Below the pieces are notes generated by a model. It was not told the origin of the DNA and did not search any database. It saw only the letters and a list, made by a program, of their open reading frames with translations. A DNA stretch of 64,000 nt from Afifellaceae bacterium (GTDB taxonomy: Bacteria; Pseudomonadota; Alphaproteobacteria; Rhizobiales; Afifellaceae). Shown here in pieces: positions 1-8,947 of this stretch. The translations under genes and the position numbers were made by a program. Every line of letters begins with the position of its first letter. Positions within the stretch are counted from its first letter, which is position 1. The stretch is taken from positions 18,807 to 82,806 of the forward strand of contig JANQRH010000025.1 in the NCBI GenBank assembly GCA_028284625.1, given 5' to 3'.

Positions 1-1
1 C

Positions 2-1201
2 AAAAACGCCGAGGCGATCAACAAGGGCGACGTCATGCCGGACACGCTCGGCGTGCGCGCGGTCGACGCGACGACGCTTGAGATCACCTTGGAAAATCCC
101 ACTCCGTTCTTCCTGGAGCAGCTCACGCACCAGACCGGACTGCCGGTGCATCCCGCGACCGTGGAAGAGCACGGCACCGATTTCGTGAAACCGGAGAACA
201 TTGTCTCGAACGGTGCCTACACGCTGGAAGAGTTCACGCCGGGCGACAAGGTCGTGCTCGTAAAGAACCCGGAATTCCACGACGCGGCGAACGTCACGAT
301 CGACCGCGTGATCTTTTATCCGATGGAGGATCGCTCCACCTGTGTGCGTCGCTTCGAGGCAGGTGAAATTCACTCCTGTTCCGACCTGCCGACGGAGCAG
401 ATGGCGGACCTTCGCGCCAAGTTCGGAGACCAGGTGCGCACACCGCCTTATCTCGGCACCTACTATTATGCGTTCCGCGCCGACAAGGAGCCGTTCGACG
501 ACGCGCGCGTGCGCCGTGCGCTCTCCATGGCCATCGACCGTGAATATGTCGCCGAGGAGATTTGGGGCGGCACAATGGTGCCGGCCTATTCGTTCGTGCC
601 GCCCGGCATCAACAACTACGAAGGCGGTCCGGCTTTTGCTGAATACAAGGGCATGTCAATGCTTGACCGCGAGGACAAGGCCATGGCGCTCCTGGAGGAG
701 GCGGGTTTCGGCTCAGACAACCCGCTGACCGTGGAGATCTCCTACAACACCTCGGAGAACCATAAGAACACCGCCGTCGCCATCGCCGACATGTGGAAGA
801 ACATTGGCGTCACCACGACGATGATCAATCGCGACGGCGCCACGCATTACGCCCATCTTCGCGACAAGGGTGACTTCGACGTCGCCCGCGCAGGCTGGAT
901 CGGTGACTATTCCGACCCGCAGAACTTCCTGTTCATGGTGGAAAGCGACAATCCGGGCTTCAACTACGCCAACTACAACAACCCCGAATACGATGCGCTG
1001 ATGGATCAAGCGGCGGCGGAGACCGACCTCGTCAAGCGCGCCGGCATCTTGAAGCAGGCGGAGGAGATGTTCATGCGGGACGAGCCGTTCGCGCCGCTCC
1101 TCTATTACTCCTCGCACAGCCTGGTCTCGCCCAAGCTGAGCGGCTGGAAGGACAACATCCAGAACGTCCACGGCACGCGGTTCCTGTCTATCGAGGAGTA
1201 G
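2..1201 (+). CDS. Peptide ABC transporter substrate-binding protein, OppA-like (5' end outside window)
   Basis: Periplasmic solute-binding component of an Opp/Dpp-type importer. The reading frame is open from base 2, so the N-terminus, including any signal peptide, lies upstream of the window. The visible ~399 residues have the SBP_bac_5 fold signature: a segment reading VRRALSMAIDREYV, and RAGWIGDYSDPQNF near the C-terminal third, which is typical of OppA-type peptide binders. It is followed 25 bp later by two permeases and a fused double ATPase on the same strand, so it is the first visible gene of a complete importer operon. Peptides are the likely ligand by family; related proteins in rhizobia also bind oligosaccharides, so the substrate is uncertain. 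Confidence 0.9.
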   Translation, partial: KNAEAINKGDVMPDTLGVRAVDATTLEITLENPTPFFLEQLTHQTGLPVHPATVEEHGTDFVKPENIVSNGAYTLEEFTPGDKVVLVKNPEFHDAANVTIDRVIFYPMEDRSTCVRRFEAGEIHSCSDLPTEQMADLRAKFGDQVRTPPYLGTYYYAFRADKEPFDDARVRRALSMAIDREYVAEEIWGGTMVPAYSFVPPGINNYEGGPAFAEYKGMSMLDREDKAMALLEEAGFGSDNPLTVEISYNTSENHKNTAVAIADMWKNIGVTTTMINRDGATHYAHLRDKGDFDVARAGWIGDYSDPQNFLFMVESDNPGFNYANYNNPEYDALMDQAAAETDLVKRAGILKQAEEMFMRDEPFAPLLYYSSHSLVSPKLSGWKDNIQNVHGTRFLSIEE

Positions 1202-1226
1202 GCGTCCGCGCTGGGGGGCGTGAAGG

Positions 1227-2150
1227 ATGCTTCGCTATGTGGTGCGGCGGCTTGCCACCGCCGTGCCCACGCTCTTCGTCATCGTCACGCTGGCGTTCTT
1301 CCTGATCCGCGTGGCGCCGGGCGGTCCGTTCAATCTGGAACGGCCGCTCGAAGCGAAGGTGATGGAGAACCTCAACCGCATCTATCACCTCAACGAGCCA
1401 CTGTGGAAGCAGTACCTTTTCTATCTCGGCAATCTCCTGCGCGGTGATTTCGGGCCGAGCTTCGTCTACCGCGATTTCTCCGTGAAGGAGCTGTTTGAGG
1501 CCGGCCTGCCGGTCTCCATTCAGCTCGGCGCCAGCGCACTTCTTTTGGCGCTTGCGATCGGAACGCTGCTCGGCTCGATCGCAGCACTCCGCCAAAACTC
1601 CGCAACCGATTACGGCGTTGTCGGCCTGGCGACTTTGGGCATCACCATCCCGACCTTCGTCATCGCGCCGGTGCTGTCGCTGATCTTCGGCGTATGGCTC
1701 GGCTGGCTGCCCGCCGGCGGGTGGGGCGACGGCGCAATCGCCAATAAGATCCTGCCGATCACGACGCTCGCCTTGCCGCAGATTGCCATCATCACGCGGC
1801 TGACGCGCGGCTCCATGATCGAGGCGCTGCGCTCCAACCACGTGCGCACGGCGCGCGCCTACGGTCTGTCAACGGCAAGCGTGGTCGTGCGCCATGCGCT
1901 GCGCTCCGCCATCCTGCCTGTCGTCTCCTATGCCGGCCCGGCCGCCGCGGCGCTGCTCACCGGGTCGGTTGTCGTGGAGACCATCTTCGGCATCCCGGGC
2001 ATCGGCCGCTATTTCGTGCAGGCCGCGCTCAACCGTGACTACACGCTGGTGATGGGGACCGTCATCGTCATCGCCATCTTCATCATCATCTTCAATCTCG
2101 TGGTCGATCTGCTCTACGCCGTGATCGATCCGCGTGTTCGCTACGATTAG
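1227..2150 (+). CDS. Peptide ABC transporter permease, OppB/DppB type
   Basis: Inner-membrane permease of the Opp-like importer, 307 residues, the usual length for DppB/OppB. It opens with the typical MLRYVVRRL start followed by a first TM helix, then a periplasmic loop and five further TM helices. The cytoplasmic EAA-like coupling loop (RTARAYGLSTASVVVRHALR) that docks to the ATPase is present, and the GIPGIGRYFVQAALNRDY stretch typical of this family is near the C-terminus. It sits 25 bp after the substrate-binding gene and 3 bp before the partner permease, implying one transcript. Confidence 0.93.
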   Translation: MLRYVVRRLATAVPTLFVIVTLAFFLIRVAPGGPFNLERPLEAKVMENLNRIYHLNEPLWKQYLFYLGNLLRGDFGPSFVYRDFSVKELFEAGLPVSIQLGASALLLALAIGTLLGSIAALRQNSATDYGVVGLATLGITIPTFVIAPVLSLIFGVWLGWLPAGGWGDGAIANKILPITTLALPQIAIITRLTRGSMIEALRSNHVRTARAYGLSTASVVVRHALRSAILPVVSYAGPAAAALLTGSVVVETIFGIPGIGRYFVQAALNRDYTLVMGTVIVIAIFIIIFNLVVDLLYAVIDPRVRYD

Positions 2151-2153
2151 CCG

Positions 2154-3293
2154 ATGGTTGCGCGCGACGATTCCGTACTCCCCCGTCCCGAGGCCGTCGC
2201 GGTCGACGGACGGTCGCTATGGCAGGATGCGTGGGCGCGCCTGAGGGCCAACAAGGCGGCGATGGCGAGCGCCGTCTATCTCGTCATCATGGCGGTCGCC
2301 TGCATCGTCGGCCCGGAGCTGACCGGCCATCGCTACGACGAGATCTATCAGGCTTATACGAGCACGCCGGCTGGCCTCGAAGCGCATCCGCGCGAAGCGG
2401 AGATCGCCCCCGCGGCTGAAGACGCGCTGAAGCGCGCGCGCGTCGATGTGAAGTCGGTCGAGTTGGCTGGCAATCAGGTCACCGTCGTGGTCGCCGACGA
2501 CGAACCGGTCGACGAGCGCGTCGTGCGCTATCTTGACCGCAGCGACCTCTTCACCAACGCAAATGTGGCGGCAAGCGCCGACGGCGGGCGCGAGCTGACG
2601 CTTGTCGCCGACGTGGACCGGGTGCGCTTCTTCTTCGGCACCGACGCGGTCGGCCGTGACCTCCTCACGCGCACGCTCTTCGCCGGCCGCATCTCGCTCG
2701 CCATTGGGCTTCTTGCGACTTTCGTGGCGCTCATCATCGGCGTCACCTGGGGAGCGGCTTCCGGTTATGCCGGCGGCACAATTGACTTGGTGATGATGCG
2801 CATCGTCGACGTGCTTTATTCGCTGCCCTTCATCTTCTTCGTCATCCTGCTGGTGGTCTTCTTCGGCCGCAACTTCGTCTTGATGTTCATAGCCGTCGGC
2901 GCGGTGGAGTGGCTCGACATGGCGCGCATCGTGCGCGGCCAGGCGATCTCGCTGAAGCGACAGGAATATGTGCAGGCCGCGGAGGCGATGGGCGTCAGCG
3001 CCGGCGGCATCTTGCGCCGCCATATCGTGCCCAACCTCGCCGGCCCGGTGATCGTCTACATGACGCTGATGGTGCCGCGCGTCATCCTGCTTGAGAGCTT
3101 CCTGTCGTTCCTCGGCCTTGGCGTGCAGGAGCCGATGACCAGCTGGGGCGTGCTGATTGCAGAAGGCGCGCGCAACATTGAGGGCACGCCGTGGATGCTG
3201 ATGTTCCCCTCAGCCTTCCTGGTGACCACCTTGTTCGCGCTGAATTTCTTGGGCGACGGCCTGCGCGACGCGCTCGACCCGAAGGACAGGTAG
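2154..3293 (+). CDS. Peptide ABC transporter permease, OppC/DppC type, with periplasmic insertion
   Basis: Second permease of the importer. At 379 residues it is longer than a typical OppC (about 300). The extra length is a soluble segment at about residues 60-158, between TM1 (about 36-54) and the conserved GTDAVGRD motif (162-169). This segment is predicted to face the periplasm and is rich in charged residues and beta-type sequence. The EAA loop (EAMGVSAGGILRRHIVPN) is intact. Its start lies 3 bp after the previous stop. OppC proteins with long TM1-TM2 loops are known, so this is probably a clade feature; contact with the binding protein is a reasonable guess. Confidence 0.92.
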   Translation: MVARDDSVLPRPEAVAVDGRSLWQDAWARLRANKAAMASAVYLVIMAVACIVGPELTGHRYDEIYQAYTSTPAGLEAHPREAEIAPAAEDALKRARVDVKSVELAGNQVTVVVADDEPVDERVVRYLDRSDLFTNANVAASADGGRELTLVADVDRVRFFFGTDAVGRDLLTRTLFAGRISLAIGLLATFVALIIGVTWGAASGYAGGTIDLVMMRIVDVLYSLPFIFFVILLVVFFGRNFVLMFIAVGAVEWLDMARIVRGQAISLKRQEYVQAAEAMGVSAGGILRRHIVPNLAGPVIVYMTLMVPRVILLESFLSFLGLGVQEPMTSWGVLIAEGARNIEGTPWMLMFPSAFLVTTLFALNFLGDGLRDALDPKDR

Positions 3294-3299
3294 AGCGTA

Positions 3300-4928
3300 A
3301 TGCCTGATCCCGTCCTCACCATGCGCGATCTCCATGTCCGCTTCGCTCTGCCGGACAGCGAGGTGCACGCCGTGCGCGGCGTCGACATGGATGTCATGCC
3401 GCGCGAGACCGTGGCGATTGTCGGCGAATCCGGATCCGGCAAAAGCCAGGCGGTGATGGCGGCGATGGGGCTGATCGCCTCCAACGGCCGCGCCAGCGGC
3501 TCGGTGCGCTATCGCGGCGAAGAGCTGATCGGCCTGCCGTACCGCCAGCTCAACAGCATCCGCGGCGCCAAGATCACCATGATCTTCCAGGAGCCGATGA
3601 CCTCGCTCGACCCGCTCTACCGGGTCGGTGATCAGATCGCCGAGCCGCTGATCCGCCACGGCGGCATGAACCGTCGCACAGCGCGTGAGCGGGCGATCGA
3701 GCTCCTGCGGCTCGTGCAGATACAGCAGCCGGAAAGCCGCATCGACGCCTATCCGCATGAGCTCTCCGGCGGGCAACGTCAGCGCATCATGATCGCCATG
3801 GCGCTCGCCAACGATCCCGACATCCTCATCGCTGATGAGCCGACTACCGCACTCGATGTCACGATCCAAGCGCAGATCCTGGAACTCTTGAAGGACCTGC
3901 AGACGCGGCTCGGGATGGCGGTGATCTTCATCACGCATGATCTCGGCATCGTCCGGCGCTTCGCCGACCGCGTCTATGTGATGCGCGACGGCGAGGTGGT
4001 GGAGGACGGTGAAGTCGCCCGCATCTTCGCGAAGCCTGAGCACAGCTACACCAAGATGCTTCTCGCCGCCGAGCCCGAAGGTGCCAAGCCGCCGGTGCCG
4101 GACGACGCGCCGGCGCTCTTGGAGGCCGGCAACATAAGCGTTTCGTTCCACTTGAGCGGTGGCGGCTTCATGGGCGGCGACGTGGTCGAACTGCGTGCGG
4201 TCGACAGCGTATCGCTGTCGCTACATGCCGGGCAGACGATCGGCATTGTCGGCGAATCCGGGTCAGGCAAGTCGACGCTCGGCCGCGCGCTTCTGAGATT
4301 GCTGCCGTGCGACGGCGCGATCCGCTTTGAAGGTCGTGACTTGAAGGCCCTCGACCTCAAGCACGAAAGCTGGCTGCGGCGCGAGCTGCAGGTCGTCTTC
4401 CAGGACCCCTACGGTTCGCTTTCGCCGCGGCTCACTGTCGGACAGATCGTGACGGAGGGCCTTTTGGTGCACGAGCCCGCATTGTCGCGCGCCGAGCGTG
4501 ATCGCCGCGCCGTTCAGGCCCTCAAGGACGTGCAGCTCGACCCGGCCATGCGCAATCGCTATCCGCACGAATTCTCCGGTGGCCAGCGCCAACGCATCGC
4601 GATTGCCCGTACCATGATCCTGAAGCCGAAGGTCGTCGTGCTCGACGAGCCGACATCGGCGCTCGATCGCTCTGTGCAAAAGGAGATCGTCGAGCTGCTG
4701 CGTCACCTGCAGGAAGCTCACGGCCTGTCCTACCTCTTCATCAGCCACGATCTTGCGGTCGTGCGCGCCATGGCCGACGAGGTGATCGTCATGAAGGACG
4801 GGAAAGTAGTTGAGCGCGGTGCGACCGAAAGCGTGTTCGCCGATCCGAAGGACCCCTACACGCAGGCGCTGATGGCCGCCGCATTTGCCACCGCGCGCGA
4901 TCGCGCCGTTGCCGCAACCGAGGCCTGA
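3300..4928 (+). CDS. Peptide ABC transporter fused double ATP-binding protein, OppD-OppF type
   Basis: Two complete ATPase domains in one 542-residue chain, equivalent to OppD and OppF joined as in YejF. Domain 1 has Walker A GESGSGKS at about 42-49 and signature LSGGQRQR at about 154; domain 2 has GESGSGKS at about 318 and FSGGQRQR at about 424. Both Walker B motifs (ADEPTTALD and LDEPTSALD) keep the catalytic Glu. It powers the two permeases immediately upstream (6 bp gap). The oligopeptide C-terminal extension of domain 1 carries the typical EHSYTKMLLAAEP stretch. The ATG at 3300 directly precedes the first ATPase strand. Confidence 0.94.
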   Translation: MPDPVLTMRDLHVRFALPDSEVHAVRGVDMDVMPRETVAIVGESGSGKSQAVMAAMGLIASNGRASGSVRYRGEELIGLPYRQLNSIRGAKITMIFQEPMTSLDPLYRVGDQIAEPLIRHGGMNRRTARERAIELLRLVQIQQPESRIDAYPHELSGGQRQRIMIAMALANDPDILIADEPTTALDVTIQAQILELLKDLQTRLGMAVIFITHDLGIVRRFADRVYVMRDGEVVEDGEVARIFAKPEHSYTKMLLAAEPEGAKPPVPDDAPALLEAGNISVSFHLSGGGFMGGDVVELRAVDSVSLSLHAGQTIGIVGESGSGKSTLGRALLRLLPCDGAIRFEGRDLKALDLKHESWLRRELQVVFQDPYGSLSPRLTVGQIVTEGLLVHEPALSRAERDRRAVQALKDVQLDPAMRNRYPHEFSGGQRQRIAIARTMILKPKVVVLDEPTSALDRSVQKEIVELLRHLQEAHGLSYLFISHDLAVVRAMADEVIVMKDGKVVERGATESVFADPKDPYTQALMAAAFATARDRAVAATEA

Positions 4929-5039
4929 TGCACAGGCGCGGCGCGAGGTGCAGGGAAGGGCGCGCTGCGAAATGATGTGGACCGCGCTGGCCACAAGCCA
5001 TAGTGAAGATGGGGGACGTTCTGTGGGGGCAGCAATCCG

Positions 5040-5984
5040 ATGATCCTGTGCCACGGCGAGATGCTGATCGATTTCATCCCGACGAAGGCGCGCGATGGCT
5101 CCGCCGCCTATCGGCCGGCCGTCGGCGGCTCACCGGGAAACGTCGCGCTGACGATCGCACGCCTGGACGTGCCGGCTGGCTATGTCGGCGGTCTCTCAAC
5201 CGATTTCTTCGGTGAAGACGTCGCCGCGGCACTCACCACCAACGGCGTTTCCATGGATTACGTATCGCGGCTGGAGCGGCCGTCGATGCTAGCCTTCGTG
5301 GATTTGAAGGCCGAAGAGCCGCGCTACGCGTTCTATGACGCGGAGGGCGCGCCGCGGAATTGGCGGCTGGAGGACATGCCGCCGATCGGCGCGGATGTGA
5401 GCACGCTGCATTTCGGTTCGCTGTCGCTGATCCGCCAGCCGGCAGCCACCGCCTTTGCCGCTTTGATGGAGCGCGAGGTCGCGCAAAGGACCATCAGCTT
5501 CGACCCCAATATCCGCGCTAGTTTGGTAGAGGACGAGGCCGACTACCGCGGCAGGCTTCAACAGTTCTTCTCCAATGCCCATATAATCAAAGCGAGCGGC
5601 GCTGATCTGGAGTGGATCGCGCCGGACGAAGCGCCTGAGCGCTTTGCGCAGCGTTGGTTCAACGATGAAGCGCGGCTGTTCTTGCTGACGCGCGGCAGCG
5701 CTGGCGCGACTTTGTATACGCGCGGCGGCGCAAGCGTTTCGCGGCCCGCTCCGAAGGTCGACGTGGCCGATACGGTCGGTGCGGGCGATGCGACGATGGG
5801 CGGTCTGCTTGCCGCATTGCATGATCGCAATGCGCTGGCGCGTGACGCCATGGAGCGCCTCTCAGAGGACGATCTCGCGGCGATCCTTGACTTCGCGCTT
5901 GCCGTGGCGGCCGTTACTTGCAGTCGTGTTGGTGCCGATCCGCCGCGACGATCGGAGTTGGGGCCGGTGCATGGTGGCAGCTAG
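5040..5984 (+). CDS. PfkB-family carbohydrate kinase (fructokinase-like)
   Basis: Cytosolic ribokinase/PfkB-family sugar kinase, 314 residues. The N-terminal GGSPGNVA motif binds the sugar, and the C-terminal signature DTVGAGDATMGG contains the catalytic Asp and anion-hole glycines. Overall similarity is closest to fructokinases, but substrate within PfkB cannot be assigned from motifs. It lies 111 bp downstream of the Opp-like operon on the same strand, so it may be co-transcribed, which leaves open that the importer carries a sugar-containing ligand. A purine-rich tract (tgggggcagc) about 8 bases upstream of the ATG at 5040 could serve as ribosome-binding site. Confidence 0.88.
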   Translation: MILCHGEMLIDFIPTKARDGSAAYRPAVGGSPGNVALTIARLDVPAGYVGGLSTDFFGEDVAAALTTNGVSMDYVSRLERPSMLAFVDLKAEEPRYAFYDAEGAPRNWRLEDMPPIGADVSTLHFGSLSLIRQPAATAFAALMEREVAQRTISFDPNIRASLVEDEADYRGRLQQFFSNAHIIKASGADLEWIAPDEAPERFAQRWFNDEARLFLLTRGSAGATLYTRGGASVSRPAPKVDVADTVGAGDATMGGLLAALHDRNALARDAMERLSEDDLAAILDFALAVAAVTCSRVGADPPRRSELGPVHGGS

Positions 5985-6026
5985 ACTTGAGCCGCCGCGT
6001 CTGTTCATGGAGACATCGAGACAAGC

Positions 6027-6404
6027 ATGATCGCTCTCGGTTCGTTTATCCCCATCTACTTGGCCTTCGTGGCCAAGCAGCTTGTCGCGGACTTTTTCCT
6101 CCAGAACAAATGGATGGCGATGGGCAAGGAGGGCGAGGCCGACTGGCTGAGGCCGCTTGCCACGCATGCCGCAATCCATGCCGTGATCACTCTGGTGATC
6201 GTGCTTATCGTCGCGCCCGCTTATTGGTGGCTGGGCCTGGTCGACTTCGTCGTTCATTTCGTTATCGACCGCGGCAAGGGTGTCCTCTGCCGCAAGTGCG
6301 GACTTGGGCCGACGATGCCGGCCTTCTGGTGGGCGATCGGCACCGATCAGGCGCTGCATCAGGTAACCCACCTGATTTATGTGATCCTCCTCGTAACTGC
6401 CTGA
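6027..6404 (+). CDS. DUF3307-family membrane protein
   Basis: Small integral membrane protein of 125 residues matching the DUF3307 pattern: an N-terminal helix followed by VADFFLQNKWM, a central histidine-containing helix (THAAIHAVITLVIV), a DFVVHFVIDRGKG segment and a C-terminal helix with HQVTHLIYV. About four TM helices are expected. The conserved His and Asp residues inside helices are reminiscent of metal-dependent membrane hydrolases, but no activity is established. A GGAGA tract lies 13 bases upstream of the ATG. Its 42-bp spacing from the PfkB gene suggests read-through; no functional link is evident. Confidence 0.75.
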   Translation: MIALGSFIPIYLAFVAKQLVADFFLQNKWMAMGKEGEADWLRPLATHAAIHAVITLVIVLIVAPAYWWLGLVDFVVHFVIDRGKGVLCRKCGLGPTMPAFWWAIGTDQALHQVTHLIYVILLVTA

Positions 6405-6444
6405 CCTCGAAAGAGGTTATCAGCTGGCCGCCGTGCTTGTTTCG

Positions 6445-6468
6445 ACATTTCAACTATGCTTGTAATGT
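6445..6468. promoter_or_regulatory. Candidate ArsR operator upstream of arsRC
   Basis: An imperfect inverted repeat, ACATTTCAAC-TATG-CTTGTAATGT, with 8 of 10 arm positions complementary. It ends 3 bp before the ATG of the ArsR-ArsC fusion. Position and symmetry fit an autoregulatory ArsR site. Its closeness to the ATG leaves no room for a ribosome-binding site, so the message may be leaderless or the start may lie further in. Confidence 0.5.
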
Positions 6469-6471
6469 CAC

Positions 6472-7335
6472 ATGGACGAAGGCCCAGCCATCGCTGCCCT
6501 GGCGGCGCTTGCCAACGATGTGCGTCTGAGAGCCTTCCGGCTTCTTGTGAAAGCCGGACCGTCAGGCACGTGCTCAGGCGATATTGCGGGCGCACTCGGC
6601 GTGCCCCCGACCGGTATGTCGTTTCATCTGGCTGCGCTGGAGCGCGCCGGCCTCGTCGTCACGCGGCGTGAGGGTCGTCGCATCTTCTATGCGGTGCATT
6701 ACGAGGCCATGCGCCGCCTGCTGACATTTCTGACTGAGGATTGCTGCGACGGACGCCCGGAACTGTGTGGCGGGATCGTCGCTCCGGGGAATGGCGAACG
6801 AGGGGAAGTCGCGATGAGCGAGAAGACATACAACGTGCTGTTCCTATGCACGGGCAATTCAGCCCGCTCCATCATGGCCGAAGCGATCCTGAACCGCGGT
6901 GGGGGCGGGCGCTTCAAGGCCTATTCCGCCGGCTCGCATCCCAAAGGCGAGGTGCATCCCTATGCGCTGGAGCTCCTGCGCAACCTCAACTACGTTACCG
7001 ACGATCTGCGTTCCAAGAGCTGGGATGAGTTTGCCGCGCCGGGCGCACCGGAGTTGGATTTCGTCTTCACCGTTTGCGACAGCGCCGCCGCCGAAACCTG
7101 CCCGGTCTGGCCGGGCCAACCGATGACGGCGCACTGGGGCGTGCCCGATCCGGCCGCCGCGGAGGGCAATGAATCGGTCATACGCGCCGCCTTCGCCGAT
7201 TCCTGCCGGATGCTCACCAATCGCATCTCCATCTTCACGAACCTGCCGATCGCCAGCCTCGACCATCTGACGCTGGAGAAGCGGTTGAGCGAGATCGGCG
7301 CGCGGCACGAGCAGGCCGCCAGGGAAAGCGCCTGA
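6472..7335 (+). CDS. ArsR-ArsC fusion: arsenic-responsive repressor joined to arsenate reductase
   Basis: Two domains in 287 residues. Residues 1-100 form an ArsR winged helix with a metalloid-binding CCDGRPELC cluster (Cys91, Cys92, Cys99) near its end. Residues 117-287 are a low-molecular-weight phosphatase-type arsenate reductase, with P-loop CTGNSAR (Cys126 to Arg132) and further cysteines at 202 and 210 that could take part in the disulfide relay. The repressor would sense As(III) and the reductase would convert As(V) to As(III). The gene is followed 13 bp later by an aquaglyceroporin, matching the rhizobial scheme in which arsenite leaves through AqpS. Fusions of this kind are known but uncommon. 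Confidence 0.92.
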   Translation: MDEGPAIAALAALANDVRLRAFRLLVKAGPSGTCSGDIAGALGVPPTGMSFHLAALERAGLVVTRREGRRIFYAVHYEAMRRLLTFLTEDCCDGRPELCGGIVAPGNGERGEVAMSEKTYNVLFLCTGNSARSIMAEAILNRGGGGRFKAYSAGSHPKGEVHPYALELLRNLNYVTDDLRSKSWDEFAAPGAPELDFVFTVCDSAAAETCPVWPGQPMTAHWGVPDPAAAEGNESVIRAAFADSCRMLTNRISIFTNLPIASLDHLTLEKRLSEIGARHEQAARESA

Positions 7336-7348
7336 CGGATCCGCGGGC

Positions 7349-8044
7349 GTGGAAAGCTACACCCTGACGCGTCGCCTGGCTGCCGAGGCGCTGGGCACCG
7401 CACTCCTGGTCGGAGCCGTCGTCGGTTCCGGCATCATGGCCGATGCGCTGACCGACGACGACGCGCTGGCGCTGCTCTGCAACACCATCCCGACCGGCGC
7501 CATTCTGGTCGTGATCATCACCATTTTCGGGCCGATCTCGGGCGCGCACTTCAACCCCGCCGTGACGCTGGCCATGCGCATCACCGGCCGGATCTCGAGC
7601 GCCGACGGCGCGGCCTATGTCGCCGCGCAGATCGTTGGCGGCATCGCCGGTGCATGGGCGGCGCATCTGATGTTTGAGCTTCCGGTCCTGGAGGTCGGTG
7701 CCGTCGCCAGAACCGGGATGGGGCAATGGTGGGCGGAGGTCGTCGCGACATTCGGGCTCGCCGCGGCGATTTTCGGCGGCCTGCGCTATCGCCCGGACGC
7801 CATTCCCTGGCTCGTCGGTCTCTATATCGCTTCCGCCTACTGGTTCACGGCCTCAACCTCCTTCGCCAATCCCGCCGTGACCATCGCGCGGGCGCTTACC
7901 GCCACCTTCTCAGGCATCCGGCCGATCGATGTGCCGGCTTTTGTCGTGGCGCAATGCCTCGGCGCCGTTCTGGCGGCGGCGCTGTTTGCGTGGCTTCTGC
8001 AAGCCGATGCCGAACCGGAGGTCGCGACGGCCGAGCAGGACTAG
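7349..8044 (+). CDS. aqpS: MIP-family aquaglyceroporin, AqpS-like arsenite channel
   Basis: Six-helix channel of 231 residues with both pore signatures: HFNPAVT (NPA at 69-71) and FANPAVTIARAL (NPA at 174-176). The GTG start at 7349 is 13 bp after arsRC, so translation is probably coupled. By the Sinorhizobium meliloti precedent (Yang et al.), AqpS lets As(III) produced by ArsC flow out down its gradient, replacing the ArsB pump; no ArsB or Acr3 is seen here. The C-terminal tail is acidic. The symbol rests on operon context; a plain AqpZ-type water channel would be the alternative. Confidence 0.88.
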   Translation: MESYTLTRRLAAEALGTALLVGAVVGSGIMADALTDDDALALLCNTIPTGAILVVIITIFGPISGAHFNPAVTLAMRITGRISSADGAAYVAAQIVGGIAGAWAAHLMFELPVLEVGAVARTGMGQWWAEVVATFGLAAAIFGGLRYRPDAIPWLVGLYIASAYWFTASTSFANPAVTIARALTATFSGIRPIDVPAFVVAQCLGAVLAAALFAWLLQADAEPEVATAEQD

Positions 8045-8134
8045 GGAGGCTGCACCTGCGGGCTCCGGTCGCTTCTGGACCATCGGGGCAGGCATCCGTC
8101 ATGATGCCCGCTGCACACCGGAGGTCTGAACGCG

Positions 8135-8881
8135 ATGAGCAACGCCGCCCCCACCAATGCCAGCCGCTACGAGACGTTCGTCGACATCGCCCGCAACCGC
8201 TGGACCTCGCGCCAGTTCGCGCCGGGGCAGACGATTCCGCGCGAGCATATCGAGATGATCCTGGAGCCGGCACGCCACGCGCCGTCGGGTGCCAATGCTC
8301 AGCCGTGGCACTTCATCGTCGTGACCAAGCCCGACGTGAAGAAGCAGATCGCCGACTATTTCGTCGCCGAGCAGCGCCATCGCGCCAAGCTGAAGATGAA
8401 GTTTCCGACGCCCAATTATCGCGGGCTGGAGGACGCGCCGGGCTTCATCGTGGTGGCGGCGGACTTTCGATTCATGCGCGCGTTTCCCACACTTGGCGAT
8501 GGCTCCGAGCTGGATCGGCAATATCAGGAGAACGCGGAGCGCATCCTGCTGCAAAGCGTTGCCGCAGCGACGATGTCGGCCCATCTCGCCGCGGCCGCGC
8601 TCGGTTACCAAGTGTGGTGGGTGACGGCGATCGGCCAGGAAGCGGCGCAGCGCGAGCTCAAGCCGCTCCTTGGCATCCCCGAGGACCTGTCGGTGATCGA
8701 CATCATGCTCTTCGGAAAACCGCTGAAGCCGCCCTATAAGCGCTGGAAGAAGTCGCTTGACCAGATCGTCAGCTGGGATCGCTACGACATGGCGAACTAC
8801 ATGACGGTCGACGACATCGAGACATGGATCCGCGAGCAGCGGCACAAGGTCATGTATCGCGACGAAAGCCGCATCGACTAA
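8135..8881 (+). CDS. Nitroreductase-family flavoprotein
   Basis: FMN-dependent nitroreductase-fold enzyme, 248 residues. The N-terminal RWTSRQF segment and the RHAPSGANAQPWHFIVV motif are the FMN-binding hallmarks of the family. It lies 90 bp after the arsenite channel on the same strand, the position that ArsH (a different flavoprotein fold) often takes in rhizobial ars operons. A role in arsenic or redox stress is therefore possible but only inferred from context. The real substrate (nitroaromatics, quinones, flavin) is not visible. A GGAGG motif is found about 14 bases before the ATG, longer than ideal. Confidence 0.85.
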   Translation: MSNAAPTNASRYETFVDIARNRWTSRQFAPGQTIPREHIEMILEPARHAPSGANAQPWHFIVVTKPDVKKQIADYFVAEQRHRAKLKMKFPTPNYRGLEDAPGFIVVAADFRFMRAFPTLGDGSELDRQYQENAERILLQSVAAATMSAHLAAAALGYQVWWVTAIGQEAAQRELKPLLGIPEDLSVIDIMLFGKPLKPPYKRWKKSLDQIVSWDRYDMANYMTVDDIETWIREQRHKVMYRDESRID

Positions 8882-8895
8882 CGGCACGTTGCAAA

Positions 8896-8926
8896 GAAAA
8901 GGCCTCCCCGGAAAACCGGGGAGGCC
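8896..8926 (-). terminator. Intrinsic terminator of the BA14K-like gene
   Basis: A perfect 11-bp stem (8901-8911 with 8916-8926, GGCCTCCCCGG arm) closed by an AAAA loop. Read on the minus strand it is followed by TTTTCTTT, a good T-tract, so it terminates the minus-strand gene at 8948-9280. The plus strand has no T-run after the stem, though it may still slow transcripts from the nitroreductase gene. Confidence 0.85.
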
Positions 8927-8947
8927 CATTCGTCAGCGCATGGCGTC

